From an uncultured Sphingomonadaceae bacterium (GTDB taxonomy: Bacteria; Pseudomonadota; Alphaproteobacteria; Sphingomonadales; Sphingomonadaceae): DNA of 64,000 bases. Below are positions 18,345-27,524 of this stretch, piece after piece. Under the pieces are notes generated by a model. That model saw only the letters and a program-made list of their open reading frames with translations, was not told the DNA's origin and did not search any database. The translations under genes were made by a program, and so were the position numbers. Location: NCBI GenBank assembly GCA_947496865.1, contig CANMEE010000002.1, positions 682,001-746,000 on the forward strand, given 5' to 3'. Position 1 is the first letter of the stretch; each line of letters opens with the position of its first letter.

Positions 18345-19103
18345 GTGATTGCTATTATTTCTCCCGCCAAGTCGCTTGATTTTGACAGCCCCCTTCCTGA
18401 CCATAAACTAACCGAAAGCCGTTTTCAGGATGAAACCTCGCGTTTAGCCGGGGCCATTTCCAATTTATCGAAAAAAAAGCTGCAATCGATCATGCCGGTG
18501 TCAGACAATTTGATCGACCTCAACCGAGGGCGCTACAGCCAGTTTTTTGATCAACCCGAACGCGCGGCCATCTTTGCCTATAGCGGTGATGTATATACCG
18601 GTTTTGAAGCCAAGAGCCTTAGCAAAGAAGGATTGGACTTCGCACGAAGCCATTTGCGGATATTATCAGGTCTCTATGGCTTGCTCCGTCCTTTCGATCC
18701 CATTCGTCCTCACCGCCTTGAAATGGGCACCAGATGGGCGCCGCGATACAAGAAACTGACGGATTTCTGGAAAGATAAGATAGCAAATGAACTGGCCAAA
18801 GATCTGAAAGAAACGAAGGAACAGGTCATCGTCAATCTGGCCAGCAACGAATATTGGGCCGCAGTCAAACCTCATGCCGAAAAGCTAAATGCCCGGATTA
18901 TGGAAGTCGATTTCCGTAAAGATGGCCCGGACGGCCCGAAATTTATCAGCTTTGAAGCCAAGCGCGCACGCGGCATGATGGCCCGCTATATTTGCGAAAA
19001 TCATCTGCAAGATGCCGAGGCGTTGAAAGGCTTCGACAGCGACGGCTATAAATTTGATGCTGAGAACAGCACTGAGGATAGCCTGCGCTTCACCCGTTCA
19101 TGA
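18345..19103 (+). CDS. yaaA: Peroxide stress protein YaaA (DUF328/UPF0246)
   Basis: A 252-residue protein that matches the YaaA family along its length: IAIISPAKSLDFDSPLP at the start, PERAAIFAYSGDVYTGF, LRILSGLYGLLRPFDPI and VNLASNEYWAAVKPH. In E. coli the family lowers free iron during peroxide stress and binds DNA. The start codon is GTG, preceded by a GAGGT ribosome-binding site about ten bases upstream. The stop overlaps the ATG of the next gene (ATGA). Confidence 0.95.
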   Translation: MIAIISPAKSLDFDSPLPDHKLTESRFQDETSRLAGAISNLSKKKLQSIMPVSDNLIDLNRGRYSQFFDQPERAAIFAYSGDVYTGFEAKSLSKEGLDFARSHLRILSGLYGLLRPFDPIRPHRLEMGTRWAPRYKKLTDFWKDKIANELAKDLKETKEQVIVNLASNEYWAAVKPHAEKLNARIMEVDFRKDGPDGPKFISFEAKRARGMMARYICENHLQDAEALKGFDSDGYKFDAENSTEDSLRFTRS

Positions 19104-19804
19104 GCAACAAAACTGCGGTTATCATGGGCGCATCGGGCGGCATAGGCAGCGCGATGGCGGATGCACTGGAACAAGAAGACCAATATAGCTGTGTCGTCAG
19201 ACTGTCCCGAGGGCCCAAAAGCCCGGTTAAACTGGATCTATCGTCAGAAGAATCCATCGCCTTGGCGGTTGATTGGCTGAAAGAACAGAACATCCAGCCT
19301 AATCTTGTCTTTATTGCCACCGGAATACTCCACAACGGGCGACAGGGGCCCGAAAAGAGCATGAGGGAGCTCAATACAGACTGGATGCAGGAAAATTACC
19401 AGGTCAACGCCATTGGCCCTGCCCTGATCGCCAAGCATTTCCTGCCGTTAATGCCGAAAGACGAGATCACTATATTTGCCGCCATGTCGGCCCGTGTCGG
19501 CAGTATATCGGATAACCGACTTGGCGGATGGTATGGCTATCGCGCGGCCAAAGCGGCCCTCAACATGATAATTCGCAACCTTTCCATTGAATGGACCCGC
19601 AAGAATAAGCGCAGTATCATTGTCGCGCTGCATCCCGGCACAGTAGACACCGGGCTCAGCAAGCCATTTCAAAGCAATGTTCCGCCCGGAAAACTATTTA
19701 ATTCCGAACGCGCTGCGCTGCAATTACTCGACGTTCTGGACGGCCTGAAGCCCGCAGATACCGGCAAGATTTTTGCTTGGGATGGTGAAGAAATCAAACC
19801 CTGA
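19100..19804 (+). CDS. Short-chain dehydrogenase/reductase (C-factor-like)
   Basis: A 234-residue Rossmann oxidoreductase. The nucleotide-binding glycine motif is MGASGGIGSAMADAL (about residues 9-23), and the catalytic Tyr-Lys pair is in GGWYGYRAAKAAL. The proline-rich PGTVDTGLSKPF after it is typical of the CsgA/C-factor-like SDRs, which are NAD(P)-dependent but of varied substrate. It is translationally coupled to yaaA by a four-base overlap, which suggests a role in stress or redox balance, but the substrate is unknown. Confidence 0.92.
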   Translation: MSNKTAVIMGASGGIGSAMADALEQEDQYSCVVRLSRGPKSPVKLDLSSEESIALAVDWLKEQNIQPNLVFIATGILHNGRQGPEKSMRELNTDWMQENYQVNAIGPALIAKHFLPLMPKDEITIFAAMSARVGSISDNRLGGWYGYRAAKAALNMIIRNLSIEWTRKNKRSIIVALHPGTVDTGLSKPFQSNVPPGKLFNSERAALQLLDVLDGLKPADTGKIFAWDGEEIKP

Positions 19805-19893
19805 AATCTAGGTCGGATTTTTAATGTAAATTGAGCCTGAAAAGCTGGCTTTTGCTTGCCACCTGCCCTAGAAGAACGGCAATCAAAAAACCT

Positions 19894-19914
19894 ATGAAAA
19901 AGGCCCGTTTGTGA
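19894..19914 (+). other. Possible six-codon mini-ORF overlapping the gyrA start
   Basis: ATG AAA AAG GCC CGT TTG TGA lies directly before gyrA, and its stop codon overlaps the gyrA GTG start (TTGTGA). Such overlaps can couple translation. The upstream ribosome-binding site is weak, so this may be chance. Confidence 0.25.
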
Positions 19915-22673
19915 ACGAACAAACCACAGCACCAGAACCATCTGATATTGAACCGATTGATATCGTCGATGAAATGAAATCGAGCTACATGGATTATGCC
20001 ATGTCGGTCATTGTCAGCCGCGCATTGCCGGATGTTCGCGACGGTTTGAAACCCGTCCACCGCCGGATTTTATTCTCTTCCCAAGAAGGCGGCTTTGTCG
20101 CCGGACGCCCTTACCGCAAATGCGCAAAGATTGTCGGCGATGTGATGGGCAATTATCACCCCCATGGCGACAGCGCGATCTACATGGCTTTGGCCCGGAT
20201 GACGCAAGACTGGTCCATGCGGGTTCCGTTAATTGATGGTCAGGGCAATTTCGGATCAATGGACCCGGATATGCCGGCCTCTATGCGTTATACAGAGGCC
20301 CGGCTGAACAAGGTAGCCAACAGCCTCCTGAACGATCTCGACAAGGATACAGTCGATTTTGTCGACAATTATGATGGCAGCCGCCGGGAGCCTTCGGTTT
20401 TACCTGCGCGTTTCCCCAATCTGCTGGTCAACGGCGCTGGCGGCATCGCGGTTGGCATGGCGACCAATATCCCGCCTCATAATCTTGGCGAAGTGATCAC
20501 GGCCTGCCTTGCCTATATGGATAATTCGGCGATCACCGTTGATGAGTTGATCGAGATTGTTCCCGGCCCTGATTTTCCAACAGCACCTCTGATATTGGGG
20601 CAATCTGGCGCCAAATCGGCTTATAAAGAGGGGCGCGGTTCCATCATGATGCGTGCGCGCCATGAGATTGAAGAGGGACGCGGCGACAAACGCTCAATTG
20701 TTCTGACCTCCATTCCGTTCCAGGTCGGCAAGTCCGGTCTGGTCGAAAAGATAGCAGAAGCGGCCAAAGACAAAAGGATTGAAGGGGTTTCGGACATTCG
20801 TGACGAATCCAGTCGTGCCGGTGTCAGGGTCGTTATCGAGCTTAAACGCGATGCTACAGCAGATGTCGTGCTGAACCAGCTCTGGCGATTCACCCCTGCC
20901 CAATCCAGTTTCCCGGCCAATATGCTGGCGATTATGGGCGGGCGGCCGGAAGTTCTCAATTTGCGCGATATTATCGAAGCGTTTGTTAAGTTTCGTGAAG
21001 AAGTCATTACACGTCGGACCAAATTTGAATTGAATAAGGCTCGCGAACGCGCGCACATATTGCTCGGGCTAGTCGTGGCAGTGACCAATATGGACGAAGT
21101 GGTACGGATCATTCGCGGATCATCGACACCCGCAGAAGCGCGCGAATCTCTGCTTGCTCGCGAATGGCCAATTGCCGAGATTGCTGGTTATATCAAACTG
21201 GTAGAAGCGATTGAGACGGACATTGAAGGCGATGTTTACAAGCTTTCTGCCATCCAAGTGAAAGCCATATTGGATCTGCGGCTGCAGAAACTAACCGCTC
21301 TTGGTCGGGAAGAAATTGGCGATGAATTAAAAGAACTTGCAGTTGCTATTGAAGAGTATCTCTCAATATTGGCTGATCGCGTCAAACTTTATGCTGTGAT
21401 GCGCGAAGAGCTGGAAACCGTGCGTGATGAATTTGCGACGCCGCGTGTCAGCGAAATTACTGCGGCATGGGACGGCTTGGAAGACGAAGACCTGATGGAA
21501 CGGTCTGAAATGGTCGTGACGGTCACCCATGGCGGCTATATCAAGCGCACCCCGCTCGATACATTCCGCGCACAACGTCGCGGTGGTAAAGGCCGCGCCG
21601 GTATGGCGACCAAAGACGAGGATGCGATCACTGAATTGTTCGTGACCTCCACGCATACTCCAGTGCTCTTCTTCTCCACGCACGGTAAGGTTTACCGTCT
21701 GAAAGTCTGGAAATTGCCGGAAGGCGGGCCGCAGACCAAGGGTCGGCCGATGGTCAATCTGTTGCCATTGGCAGAGGGCGAAGCGATTTCGACAGTCCTA
21801 CCGCTGCCGGAAGATGAAGCGGAATGGGGCAATCTCCACGTAATGTTTGCCACCGCCAAGGGCGGCGTGCGGCGGAACAGCATGGATAGCTTCACCAATG
21901 TGCCGTCCAACGGCAAATTTGCGATGAAATTTGATGAAGACAGTGACGATCGCCTGATCGGTGTAGAATTGCTGACGGACAATGATGACGTGTTGCTCGC
22001 CACTAAAAACGGTAAAGCCATCCGCTTTGCCGGCGATGCCGTGCGCTCGTTCCAAAGTCGCACATCCACCGGTGTGCGGGGCATTGCGTTAAAAGGCGAT
22101 GATGAGGTTATCTCCCTGTCCGTTCTGCGCGGTTTTGAAGCATCGACCGAGGAGCGTGATCAATATCTGAAGGCCGCGCCTTGGAAAGAAAATGAAAATA
22201 CCTCCGAACTGTCCGCGGAACGACTAGCCGAATTTGCTGAAACTGAGGATTTCATCCTTACCGTTTGCGCCAATGGCTATGGCAAGCGGTCTAGCGCTTA
22301 CGAATATCGCCAATCCGGTCGCGGTGGTCAGGGCATTCTCAATATCGACAATATTGAGCGCAACGGAACAGTTGTCGGCAGCTTTGAGGCCAAAAATGAA
22401 GAGCAGATCATGCTCGTCACCGATCAAGCCAAGCTGATCCGTATGAAAGTCGCCGATATGCGGGTGATTGGGCGTAACAGCTCGGGCGTGAAGCTATTTG
22501 ACGTATCACCCGGTGAAACGGTGGTTGGCGCAGCGAAGATTGATGAAGAAGACGAGCCGGAAAATGAAGCGGAAGAGCTGGTTGCTGAAGAATTGAGTGC
22601 AGATGCCCCCGCAGAAAATTCCGCTGCGCCAGAAACCGATGGGGCACAAACCGGGGATGATCCTGAAACATGA
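19911..22673 (+). CDS. gyrA: DNA gyrase subunit A
   Basis: The 920-residue catalytic subunit that cleaves and rejoins DNA during supercoiling. The active-site tyrosine is Tyr127 (SMRYTEARL), and the GyrA-specific C-terminal beta-pinwheel is supported by its length and the GyrA-box-like RRGGKGR. The last 60 residues form a very acidic, Ala/Glu-rich tail. The quinolone-determining helix reads [15 protein letters not shown]; the serine equivalent to E. coli Ser83 is present (Ser88), but the position of Asp87 is Met92. The start is GTG. The stop overlaps the next ATG by four bases. ParC is excluded by the length and C-terminal domain. Confidence 0.97.
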   Translation: MNEQTTAPEPSDIEPIDIVDEMKSSYMDYAMSVIVSRALPDVRDGLKPVHRRILFSSQEGGFVAGRPYRKCAKIVGDVMGNYHPHGDSAIYMALARMTQDWSMRVPLIDGQGNFGSMDPDMPASMRYTEARLNKVANSLLNDLDKDTVDFVDNYDGSRREPSVLPARFPNLLVNGAGGIAVGMATNIPPHNLGEVITACLAYMDNSAITVDELIEIVPGPDFPTAPLILGQSGAKSAYKEGRGSIMMRARHEIEEGRGDKRSIVLTSIPFQVGKSGLVEKIAEAAKDKRIEGVSDIRDESSRAGVRVVIELKRDATADVVLNQLWRFTPAQSSFPANMLAIMGGRPEVLNLRDIIEAFVKFREEVITRRTKFELNKARERAHILLGLVVAVTNMDEVVRIIRGSSTPAEARESLLAREWPIAEIAGYIKLVEAIETDIEGDVYKLSAIQVKAILDLRLQKLTALGREEIGDELKELAVAIEEYLSILADRVKLYAVMREELETVRDEFATPRVSEITAAWDGLEDEDLMERSEMVVTVTHGGYIKRTPLDTFRAQRRGGKGRAGMATKDEDAITELFVTSTHTPVLFFSTHGKVYRLKVWKLPEGGPQTKGRPMVNLLPLAEGEAISTVLPLPEDEAEWGNLHVMFATAKGGVRRNSMDSFTNVPSNGKFAMKFDEDSDDRLIGVELLTDNDDVLLATKNGKAIRFAGDAVRSFQSRTSTGVRGIALKGDDEVISLSVLRGFEASTEERDQYLKAAPWKENENTSELSAERLAEFAETEDFILTVCANGYGKRSSAYEYRQSGRGGQGILNIDNIERNGTVVGSFEAKNEEQIMLVTDQAKLIRMKVADMRVIGRNSSGVKLFDVSPGETVVGAAKIDEEDEPENEAEELVAEELSADAPAENSAAPETDGAQTGDDPET

Positions 22674-23206
22674 CCGTCAGCGCGCCAGTCTTTTTGGTTA
22701 AAGACGGCGCGTTGAGCTGGCCTGAAATAGCGCCGATGCGGGAAAAAATTTACCCGCCTGAAAAGCTGATAAATACGCCGATGCACGGGATAGAATGGGC
22801 GCATGCCGAGCGCCGTGTGTTACTCTATGTTGATAATGCGATCCGTGCGGTCGCCGGAATCTATGAGCGTCAGATACTGCGTGACGGCCAACCCATCCAT
22901 GTCGCTGGCATTGGTGGCGTAATGACCGAACCCGAATTTCAGGGAAAAGGCTATGGCAAACAGGTCATGCTCTATCTTATGGAGCTTTTGCGGGCTGAAA
23001 ACCGGTGCGCATTCGGACTGTTATTTTGTGAAGATCATAATGTGGCATTCTACAGCAAACTCGGATGGACAATGTTTGAAGGCGAAATGCTGGTAGAACA
23101 ACACGGCAAAACGGGCCCCTTTGCGTTCCGCAACGTAATGCTATTGCCGTTAATCGAACCGACCACTTCAGACGGAAAACTGGACTTATGCGGCTTACCG
23201 TGGTGA
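22670..23206 (+). CDS. GNAT-family N-acetyltransferase
   Basis: A 178-residue acyl-CoA-dependent acetyltransferase of the GCN5 fold. The acetyl-CoA-binding motif A is visible as VAGIGGVMTEPEFQGKGYGKQVMLYLME (Q/R-x-x-G-x-G in FQGKGYG, about residues 78-105), and FYSKLGW is the usual C-terminal motif. It is coupled to gyrA by an ATGA overlap. The acceptor substrate cannot be predicted. Confidence 0.92.
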   Translation: MTVSAPVFLVKDGALSWPEIAPMREKIYPPEKLINTPMHGIEWAHAERRVLLYVDNAIRAVAGIYERQILRDGQPIHVAGIGGVMTEPEFQGKGYGKQVMLYLMELLRAENRCAFGLLFCEDHNVAFYSKLGWTMFEGEMLVEQHGKTGPFAFRNVMLLPLIEPTTSDGKLDLCGLPW

Positions 23207-23244
23207 AAAACATTCACATATCTAAGATTTAGAGGATTAGCTTC

Positions 23245-24084
23245 ATGTCGATTATCGTTACCCCGTCAGGACAAGCTTGTGGAGCCACAGTAACCGGCAT
23301 CGATTTATCGCACCCCTTAAACGGAGAACAGGTTGCCGAAATTAGGGCAGCTTGGCTGGATCACCATGTCCTTGCCTTTCCGGGACAGGGTATTTCGGAC
23401 GATGATCTGGAGCGCTTCACACTATCCTTTGGCGGTTTTGGCCATGACCCGTTTTTCGATCCGATCGAGGGCCGCAAGCATATCGCGGCAATCCGCCGCG
23501 ATGCAGACGAGACATCCCCGCTATTCGCCGAAAATTGGCACAGTGACTGGAGCTTTCAGGAACATCCCCCTGCCGGCACCTGTTTGCGGGGGATCACCAT
23601 ACCTCCCATGGGCGGTGACACTCTGTTTTCTAACCAACATGCGGCGCTTGACGTCATGCCGTCAGACATGCGTGAAAAGTTGGAAGGCAAGGTCGCTATT
23701 CATAGCGCTCAGATGGCTTATGCACCCGATGGTGCCTATGGTGAAAAGGATGAAGGGCGCAGCATGGCAATCCGGCCCGATGAATCAGCGCGAGAAACCC
23801 AGTTACACCCTCTTATCCGTGCCCACGCAGAAACCGGCAGACTCGGTCTGTTCAGCTGCATGGGTTATATTATTGGGTTTGAAGGAATGTCCCAGCTTGA
23901 GGCCCTGCCCCTGCTGCAAGAATTATATGCTTGGCAAAGCCGCGAAGAATTTATCTATCGTCACAAATGGGAAGCCGACATGTTGGTCATGTGGGACAAC
24001 CGTTCCGTGTTGCACTGCGCCACCGGCGGCTATGAAGGCCATGACCGATTGCTGCACCGGACCACGATTGCGGCTAGCGGTTGA
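23245..24084 (+). CDS. TauD/TfdA-family 2-oxoglutarate-dependent dioxygenase
   Basis: A 279-residue iron- and 2-oxoglutarate-dependent oxygenase. The facial triad is visible as His99 and Asp101 (NWHSDWSF) and a distal His257 (SVLHCATGGYEGHDRLLHRTTI), with arginines just after it for the co-substrate carboxylate. The start is MSIIVTPSGQACGATVTGIDL, typical of this family, and is preceded by the ribosome-binding site AGAGGA. Relatives oxidise taurine, 2,4-D or other small acids. It stands 38 bases after the GNAT gene, and the neighbours give no substrate clue. Confidence 0.92.
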   Translation: MSIIVTPSGQACGATVTGIDLSHPLNGEQVAEIRAAWLDHHVLAFPGQGISDDDLERFTLSFGGFGHDPFFDPIEGRKHIAAIRRDADETSPLFAENWHSDWSFQEHPPAGTCLRGITIPPMGGDTLFSNQHAALDVMPSDMREKLEGKVAIHSAQMAYAPDGAYGEKDEGRSMAIRPDESARETQLHPLIRAHAETGRLGLFSCMGYIIGFEGMSQLEALPLLQELYAWQSREEFIYRHKWEADMLVMWDNRSVLHCATGGYEGHDRLLHRTTIAASG

Positions 24085-24101
24085 TATTCGGCGCTTGATA
24101 T

Positions 24102-24767
24102 TCACGGATTTGGTATGGCCATTTCTTTCCGCAATGTCCGCACCACGCCGGTGACAATCAGAAATTGTCCAACATAGTAAAGTGGCCAAATCGTCCAGTC
24201 GGGAATGATTGAGTTTTGCAGAAAACCCATTTGCGCAAATATGAACAGATCAGAGGCAACAAACAGGAGCGCGCCGACACCGACACGATAGCGCGGAAAG
24301 CTGCTGGTCCAGGCCATTGCCGCCATGACCGCTAGAAACAGGCTATAGACTGCAAGACCCAGCGCTTCCGACCGGTCAAATGGCAGCGACCAAGCAATGA
24401 ACATCGTGATCGGGACCAATATGATGGCGAATGTCTTTTGACTAAAGGAGGTTGCAGGGCGTCTATGGCGCCAATAGAGGGCAATTGCGATGCAATGGCC
24501 GACGACAAACGCCCCTGCTCCCGCCATGAGGTCAAATTCGATTAACATATCGCCCAAAGCGCCAAATGCCATAACGGCAGCGATCAGCTTGCCCTCAAAA
24601 TTATGCGCGCGCCGCGTGGCGTAAACGGCCAGAAAACCAACGCCTGCGCCTTTCCAGAACATCAGGTACATGCCTGGTATGTTGCTGTCCTTTACAAAGA
24701 AATAGCTGATCCCGAACAGCAAGCTGAGCAGTAAATAGGGTCGAGACTCGATAATCGCGCGTTTCAT
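24102..24767 (-). CDS. Lysoplasmalogenase (YhhN/TMEM86 family)
   Basis: A 221-residue inner-membrane protein with about eight hydrophobic segments throughout, for example [15 protein letters not shown] and [18 protein letters not shown]. The sequence [12 protein letters not shown] and ASDLFIFAQ contain the family's conserved acidic residues that act in hydrolysis of the vinyl-ether bond of lysoplasmalogens. It is convergent with the dioxygenase gene (17-base gap) and divergent from trmFO. The reaction is inferred from the family. Confidence 0.85.
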   Translation of the reverse strand: MKRAIIESRPYLLLSLLFGISYFFVKDSNIPGMYLMFWKGAGVGFLAVYATRRAHNFEGKLIAAVMAFGALGDMLIEFDLMAGAGAFVVGHCIAIALYWRHRRPATSFSQKTFAIILVPITMFIAWSLPFDRSEALGLAVYSLFLAVMAAMAWTSSFPRYRVGVGALLFVASDLFIFAQMGFLQNSIIPDWTIWPLYYVGQFLIVTGVVRTLRKEMAIPNP

Positions 24768-24839
24768 TCCATCGGCCTATCATGCTCTCTCCTTCTCTGC
24801 CAGATTGACTTTTGTTCCATCCGGCAACACAGAGACGCC

Positions 24840-26189
24840 ATGACACAGGTACATATTATTGGCGGCGGACTCGCCGGATCAGAAGCAGCATGGCAATTGG
24901 CCGAGGCGGGTGTAAAAGTGCGCCTGTCCGAAATGCGTGGCAGCGGTGAAATGACGCCGGCCCACCAGACCGACGGGTTGGCGGAACTGGTTTGTTCCAA
25001 CAGTTTCCGATCCGATGATGCGGAGAAAAACGCCGTTGGTTTGCTCCACGCCGAAATGCGCGATCTGGGCTCGATTATCATGAGCGAAGGTGACAAACAC
25101 CGCTTGCCTGCGGGTTCTGCACTGGCGGTCGATCGCGATCATTTCTCTAACGGCGTTACCAAAGCCCTCAGCGAACACCCGAATATCGAACTGGTTCGTG
25201 AAAGAATTGATCAACTACCCGATAACGGCCTGACAATTGTTGCGACAGGGCCCCTGACCGCCATGACGCTGGCCGAAAGCATTGGCGCAGCGACCGGAGA
25301 AGACTCCCTCGCCTTTTTCGACGCGATTGCACCGATTGTTTATAAAGACAGCGTCAATATGGATATCGCTTGGATGCAGTCACGCTGGGACAAAGTCGGC
25401 CCGGAAGGCGATGGCAAAGACTATATCAACTGCCCGATGAATCGCGAGCAATATGAAGCCTTTATTCAGGGACTGCTTGACGGCGAAAAGACAGATTTCA
25501 AGGAGTGGGAGAAAAATACACCCTATTTTGAAGGCTGTATGCCCATTGAAGTCATGGCGTCACGTGGTCCAGAGACACTGCGTTTTGGCCCGATGAAACC
25601 AGTAGGCTTGACCAACGCGCATACCGGCGAAAGCGCCTATGCTGTGGTCCAACTGCGTCAAGACAATGCGCTGGGTACATTGTGGAATATGGTCGGCTTT
25701 CAGACAAAATTGAAATATGGCGCGCAAGCAGACTTGCTGCGCTCCATACCGGGTCTGGAGGATGCTGAATTTGCACGCATGGGCGGATTGCATCGCAACA
25801 CATTTATCAATGCTCCCAAGCTACTCGACCAAGAAATGCGTCTTAAAAAAGCACCGCATATTCGCTTTGCCGGTCAGATTACTGGCTGTGAAGGCTATGT
25901 CGAAAGCGCAGCGGTCGGCCTTATGGTTGGCCGCATGGTAGCAGCGGAACTAAAAGGCGAGACATTTGTCTATCCCCCGCAAACCACTGCATTTGGCGCA
26001 TTATTGTCGCATATTACTGGCGGTGCTGACGCACGGGATTATCAGCCCATGAACGTTAATTTTGGTTTGTTTCCGCCGTTTGAACAGCGGATTAAAAAGA
26101 AAGAACGGAAAGAAGCTTACACCGTTCGGGCACGCAAGGATTTCGCCGATTGGCAACAATCTTCAATAGGTGAACCGCAGGCCGCATAA
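24840..26189 (+). CDS. trmFO: Methylenetetrahydrofolate-tRNA (uracil-5-)-methyltransferase TrmFO
   Basis: A 449-residue flavoenzyme that makes the 5-methyluridine at position 54 of tRNA using methylenetetrahydrofolate. The FAD-binding motif [20 protein letters not shown] is at the N-terminus, and [47 protein letters not shown] and [18 protein letters not shown] are family signatures. It is unlike the GidA/MnmG paralogue in length and motifs. It is convergent with the EF-hand gene eight bases away. Confidence 0.97.
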   Translation: MTQVHIIGGGLAGSEAAWQLAEAGVKVRLSEMRGSGEMTPAHQTDGLAELVCSNSFRSDDAEKNAVGLLHAEMRDLGSIIMSEGDKHRLPAGSALAVDRDHFSNGVTKALSEHPNIELVRERIDQLPDNGLTIVATGPLTAMTLAESIGAATGEDSLAFFDAIAPIVYKDSVNMDIAWMQSRWDKVGPEGDGKDYINCPMNREQYEAFIQGLLDGEKTDFKEWEKNTPYFEGCMPIEVMASRGPETLRFGPMKPVGLTNAHTGESAYAVVQLRQDNALGTLWNMVGFQTKLKYGAQADLLRSIPGLEDAEFARMGGLHRNTFINAPKLLDQEMRLKKAPHIRFAGQITGCEGYVESAAVGLMVGRMVAAELKGETFVYPPQTTAFGALLSHITGGADARDYQPMNVNFGLFPPFEQRIKKKERKEAYTVRARKDFADWQQSSIGEPQAA

Positions 26190-26197
26190 TGGCTTGC

Positions 26198-26665
26198 TCA
26201 ACATTTGCACCGCGATGCCTTGCGTTTTGGACGGGTTGTTCGAAATTCGACCCGGGTTAACTTGCCGTCAAGATCGGCATCTGCGCTTACAAAACGATCA
26301 CTGGTCGCAACGGCCCATTCTTCAAAGGTCAGCAGATTATTGCCGTCCTTATCAAGCGCCTTAAACGCTTTCGTGCGGCTGCTCATGAGTTCGAGCCGTG
26401 TAATCGCCTCATCGCGATTGCGATCGTAGCGATTAAACCGCCTTTCCTCACGGGACGCTTTATAAGCTTTAGGCGGGGTTGGCGGAGGCACACCCAAAAC
26501 TGGGACTGTCTCGTCCGCTTTAGGGAGTTCTTCTGTTTCCAACAATATCGGCGGCGGCGGCGCATCTGGAATGGCCACCTCTTGTCCATTGGCACCGATC
26601 CAGAAGAACAAGCCCGCCACCATTAACAAGAACATACTTCCAGCACCGGCAACATATCTTTTCAT
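26198..26665 (-). CDS. Membrane-anchored EF-hand calcium-binding protein
   Basis: A 155-residue protein with one N-terminal membrane anchor or signal (MFLLMVAGLFFWIGANG), a proline-rich linker (PPPPILLETEELP, VPPPTPPKAYK) and three EF-hand loops: DRNRDEAITRLE, DKDGNNLLTFEE and DADLDGKLTRVE. All three have Asp at position 1 and Glu at position 12, so they should bind calcium. The protein probably lies in the periplasm. It follows the squalene-synthase-like gene by 33 bases, and they may form an operon. Confidence 0.85.
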   Translation of the reverse strand: MKRYVAGAGSMFLLMVAGLFFWIGANGQEVAIPDAPPPPILLETEELPKADETVPVLGVPPPTPPKAYKASREERRFNRYDRNRDEAITRLELMSSRTKAFKALDKDGNNLLTFEEWAVATSDRFVSADADLDGKLTRVEFRTTRPKRKASRCKC

Positions 26666-26698
26666 ATGCCACTCCTTCCAGATGTCGGAATCTTGGTG

Positions 26699-27370
26699 TT
26701 AACAGCCGGTTATGCCGTGCCAAACAATCTTACACGCGACTCCTGGACGATATAAGTCGACTGTTAACGACCCTCGTTTTACATCCCTTTGCATCAATTT
26801 ACAGAAAATTGAGAGTGGCCGTCCGCTTCTGTCAAAAGCCACTGACTTTGTGGCGTTCATCAGATTACTGCACTTATGAAATGCCTTTTTGCGGATATTT
26901 TCATCCGAACAATGGCGTGCGAAATCCCAGAGCGCCCAGGCCTGCGCACCTGTTTTTTGATCCTCGGTCAGCACTCCGTCTCCCCCAAGGGCAAAGGAGA
27001 AAAGACCCTCTCCTCGTTTCACGGCATATTGATCAAACTGCCGATCATCCCAAGGAAAATCATCGAGCAAAAATTCCCAACCTTCCAAAAGGTTCAATAG
27101 CGACGCAAGATCACTGCCCTGTTGTTCCGCTTCATTGATCAAAGCTATTAGCGGTTCACCAGTCGGTCGGGCATCCAAGGACTTGGTTAAATTATCCCGC
27201 CACCATGTTAACCGCATTTGTCCAATCAATGTTTCCGACGTGGAGCGGATAACTCCAGCAAATCTCGAATCTAGAGCAAAAGCAAGCGCATAGCGCGCAC
27301 GATTTGTCCGTTTCGCATAGGCCAATATCAGTCGCTGTAAGGGATCAAGTTGTAAAAACGGGTCACTCAT
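26699..27370 (-). CDS. Squalene/phytoene synthase-like protein, probably not a canonical prenyl transferase
   Basis: A 223-residue all-alpha protein of the squalene/phytoene synthase fold. The segment ARYALAFALDSRFAGVIRSTSE, then MRLTWWRDNLTK, is characteristic. The two aspartate-rich DxxxD motifs that hold the magnesium-diphosphate in active enzymes are not visible (the second helix reads LWDFARHCSDENIRKK). The protein is shorter than active synthases (about 280-300). It therefore resembles the small NDUFAF6-like members rather than carotenoid enzymes. The start at 27370 (MSDPFLQLDP) is preferred to 27385. Confidence 0.78.
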   Translation of the reverse strand: MSDPFLQLDPLQRLILAYAKRTNRARYALAFALDSRFAGVIRSTSETLIGQMRLTWWRDNLTKSLDARPTGEPLIALINEAEQQGSDLASLLNLLEGWEFLLDDFPWDDRQFDQYAVKRGEGLFSFALGGDGVLTEDQKTGAQAWALWDFARHCSDENIRKKAFHKCSNLMNATKSVAFDRSGRPLSIFCKLMQRDVKRGSLTVDLYRPGVACKIVWHGITGC

Positions 27371-27524
27371 GATGATGCCGTCCACAGTTTTCTGCCAGAA
27401 ATCAAGGTAAAGATCGCTTTAACCAAAGCCTTTGGTCAGCCGCTAACCCTTTTCTCTCTATCAGACAGCCTGAATTGAAATCCACCTGCGTGAAATTCAT
27501 GCGCATAGATTAGAGGCCAGGGGC

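Noticed and set aside
19834..19857. Terminator between the SDR gene and gyrA (AGCC...GGCTTTT)
   Set aside because: Only a four-base stem with a nine-base loop and a short T run; too weak to call.
22424..22804. Antisense reading frames inside gyrA and other long genes
   Set aside because: They are frame shadows of well-supported genes, with low-complexity or Ser/Arg-rich products and no ribosome-binding sites.
27422..27436. Operator-like palindrome ACCAAAGCCTTTGGT upstream of tadG
   Set aside because: Short, single and about 90 bases from the ATG; it could be chance and I could not link it to a regulator.
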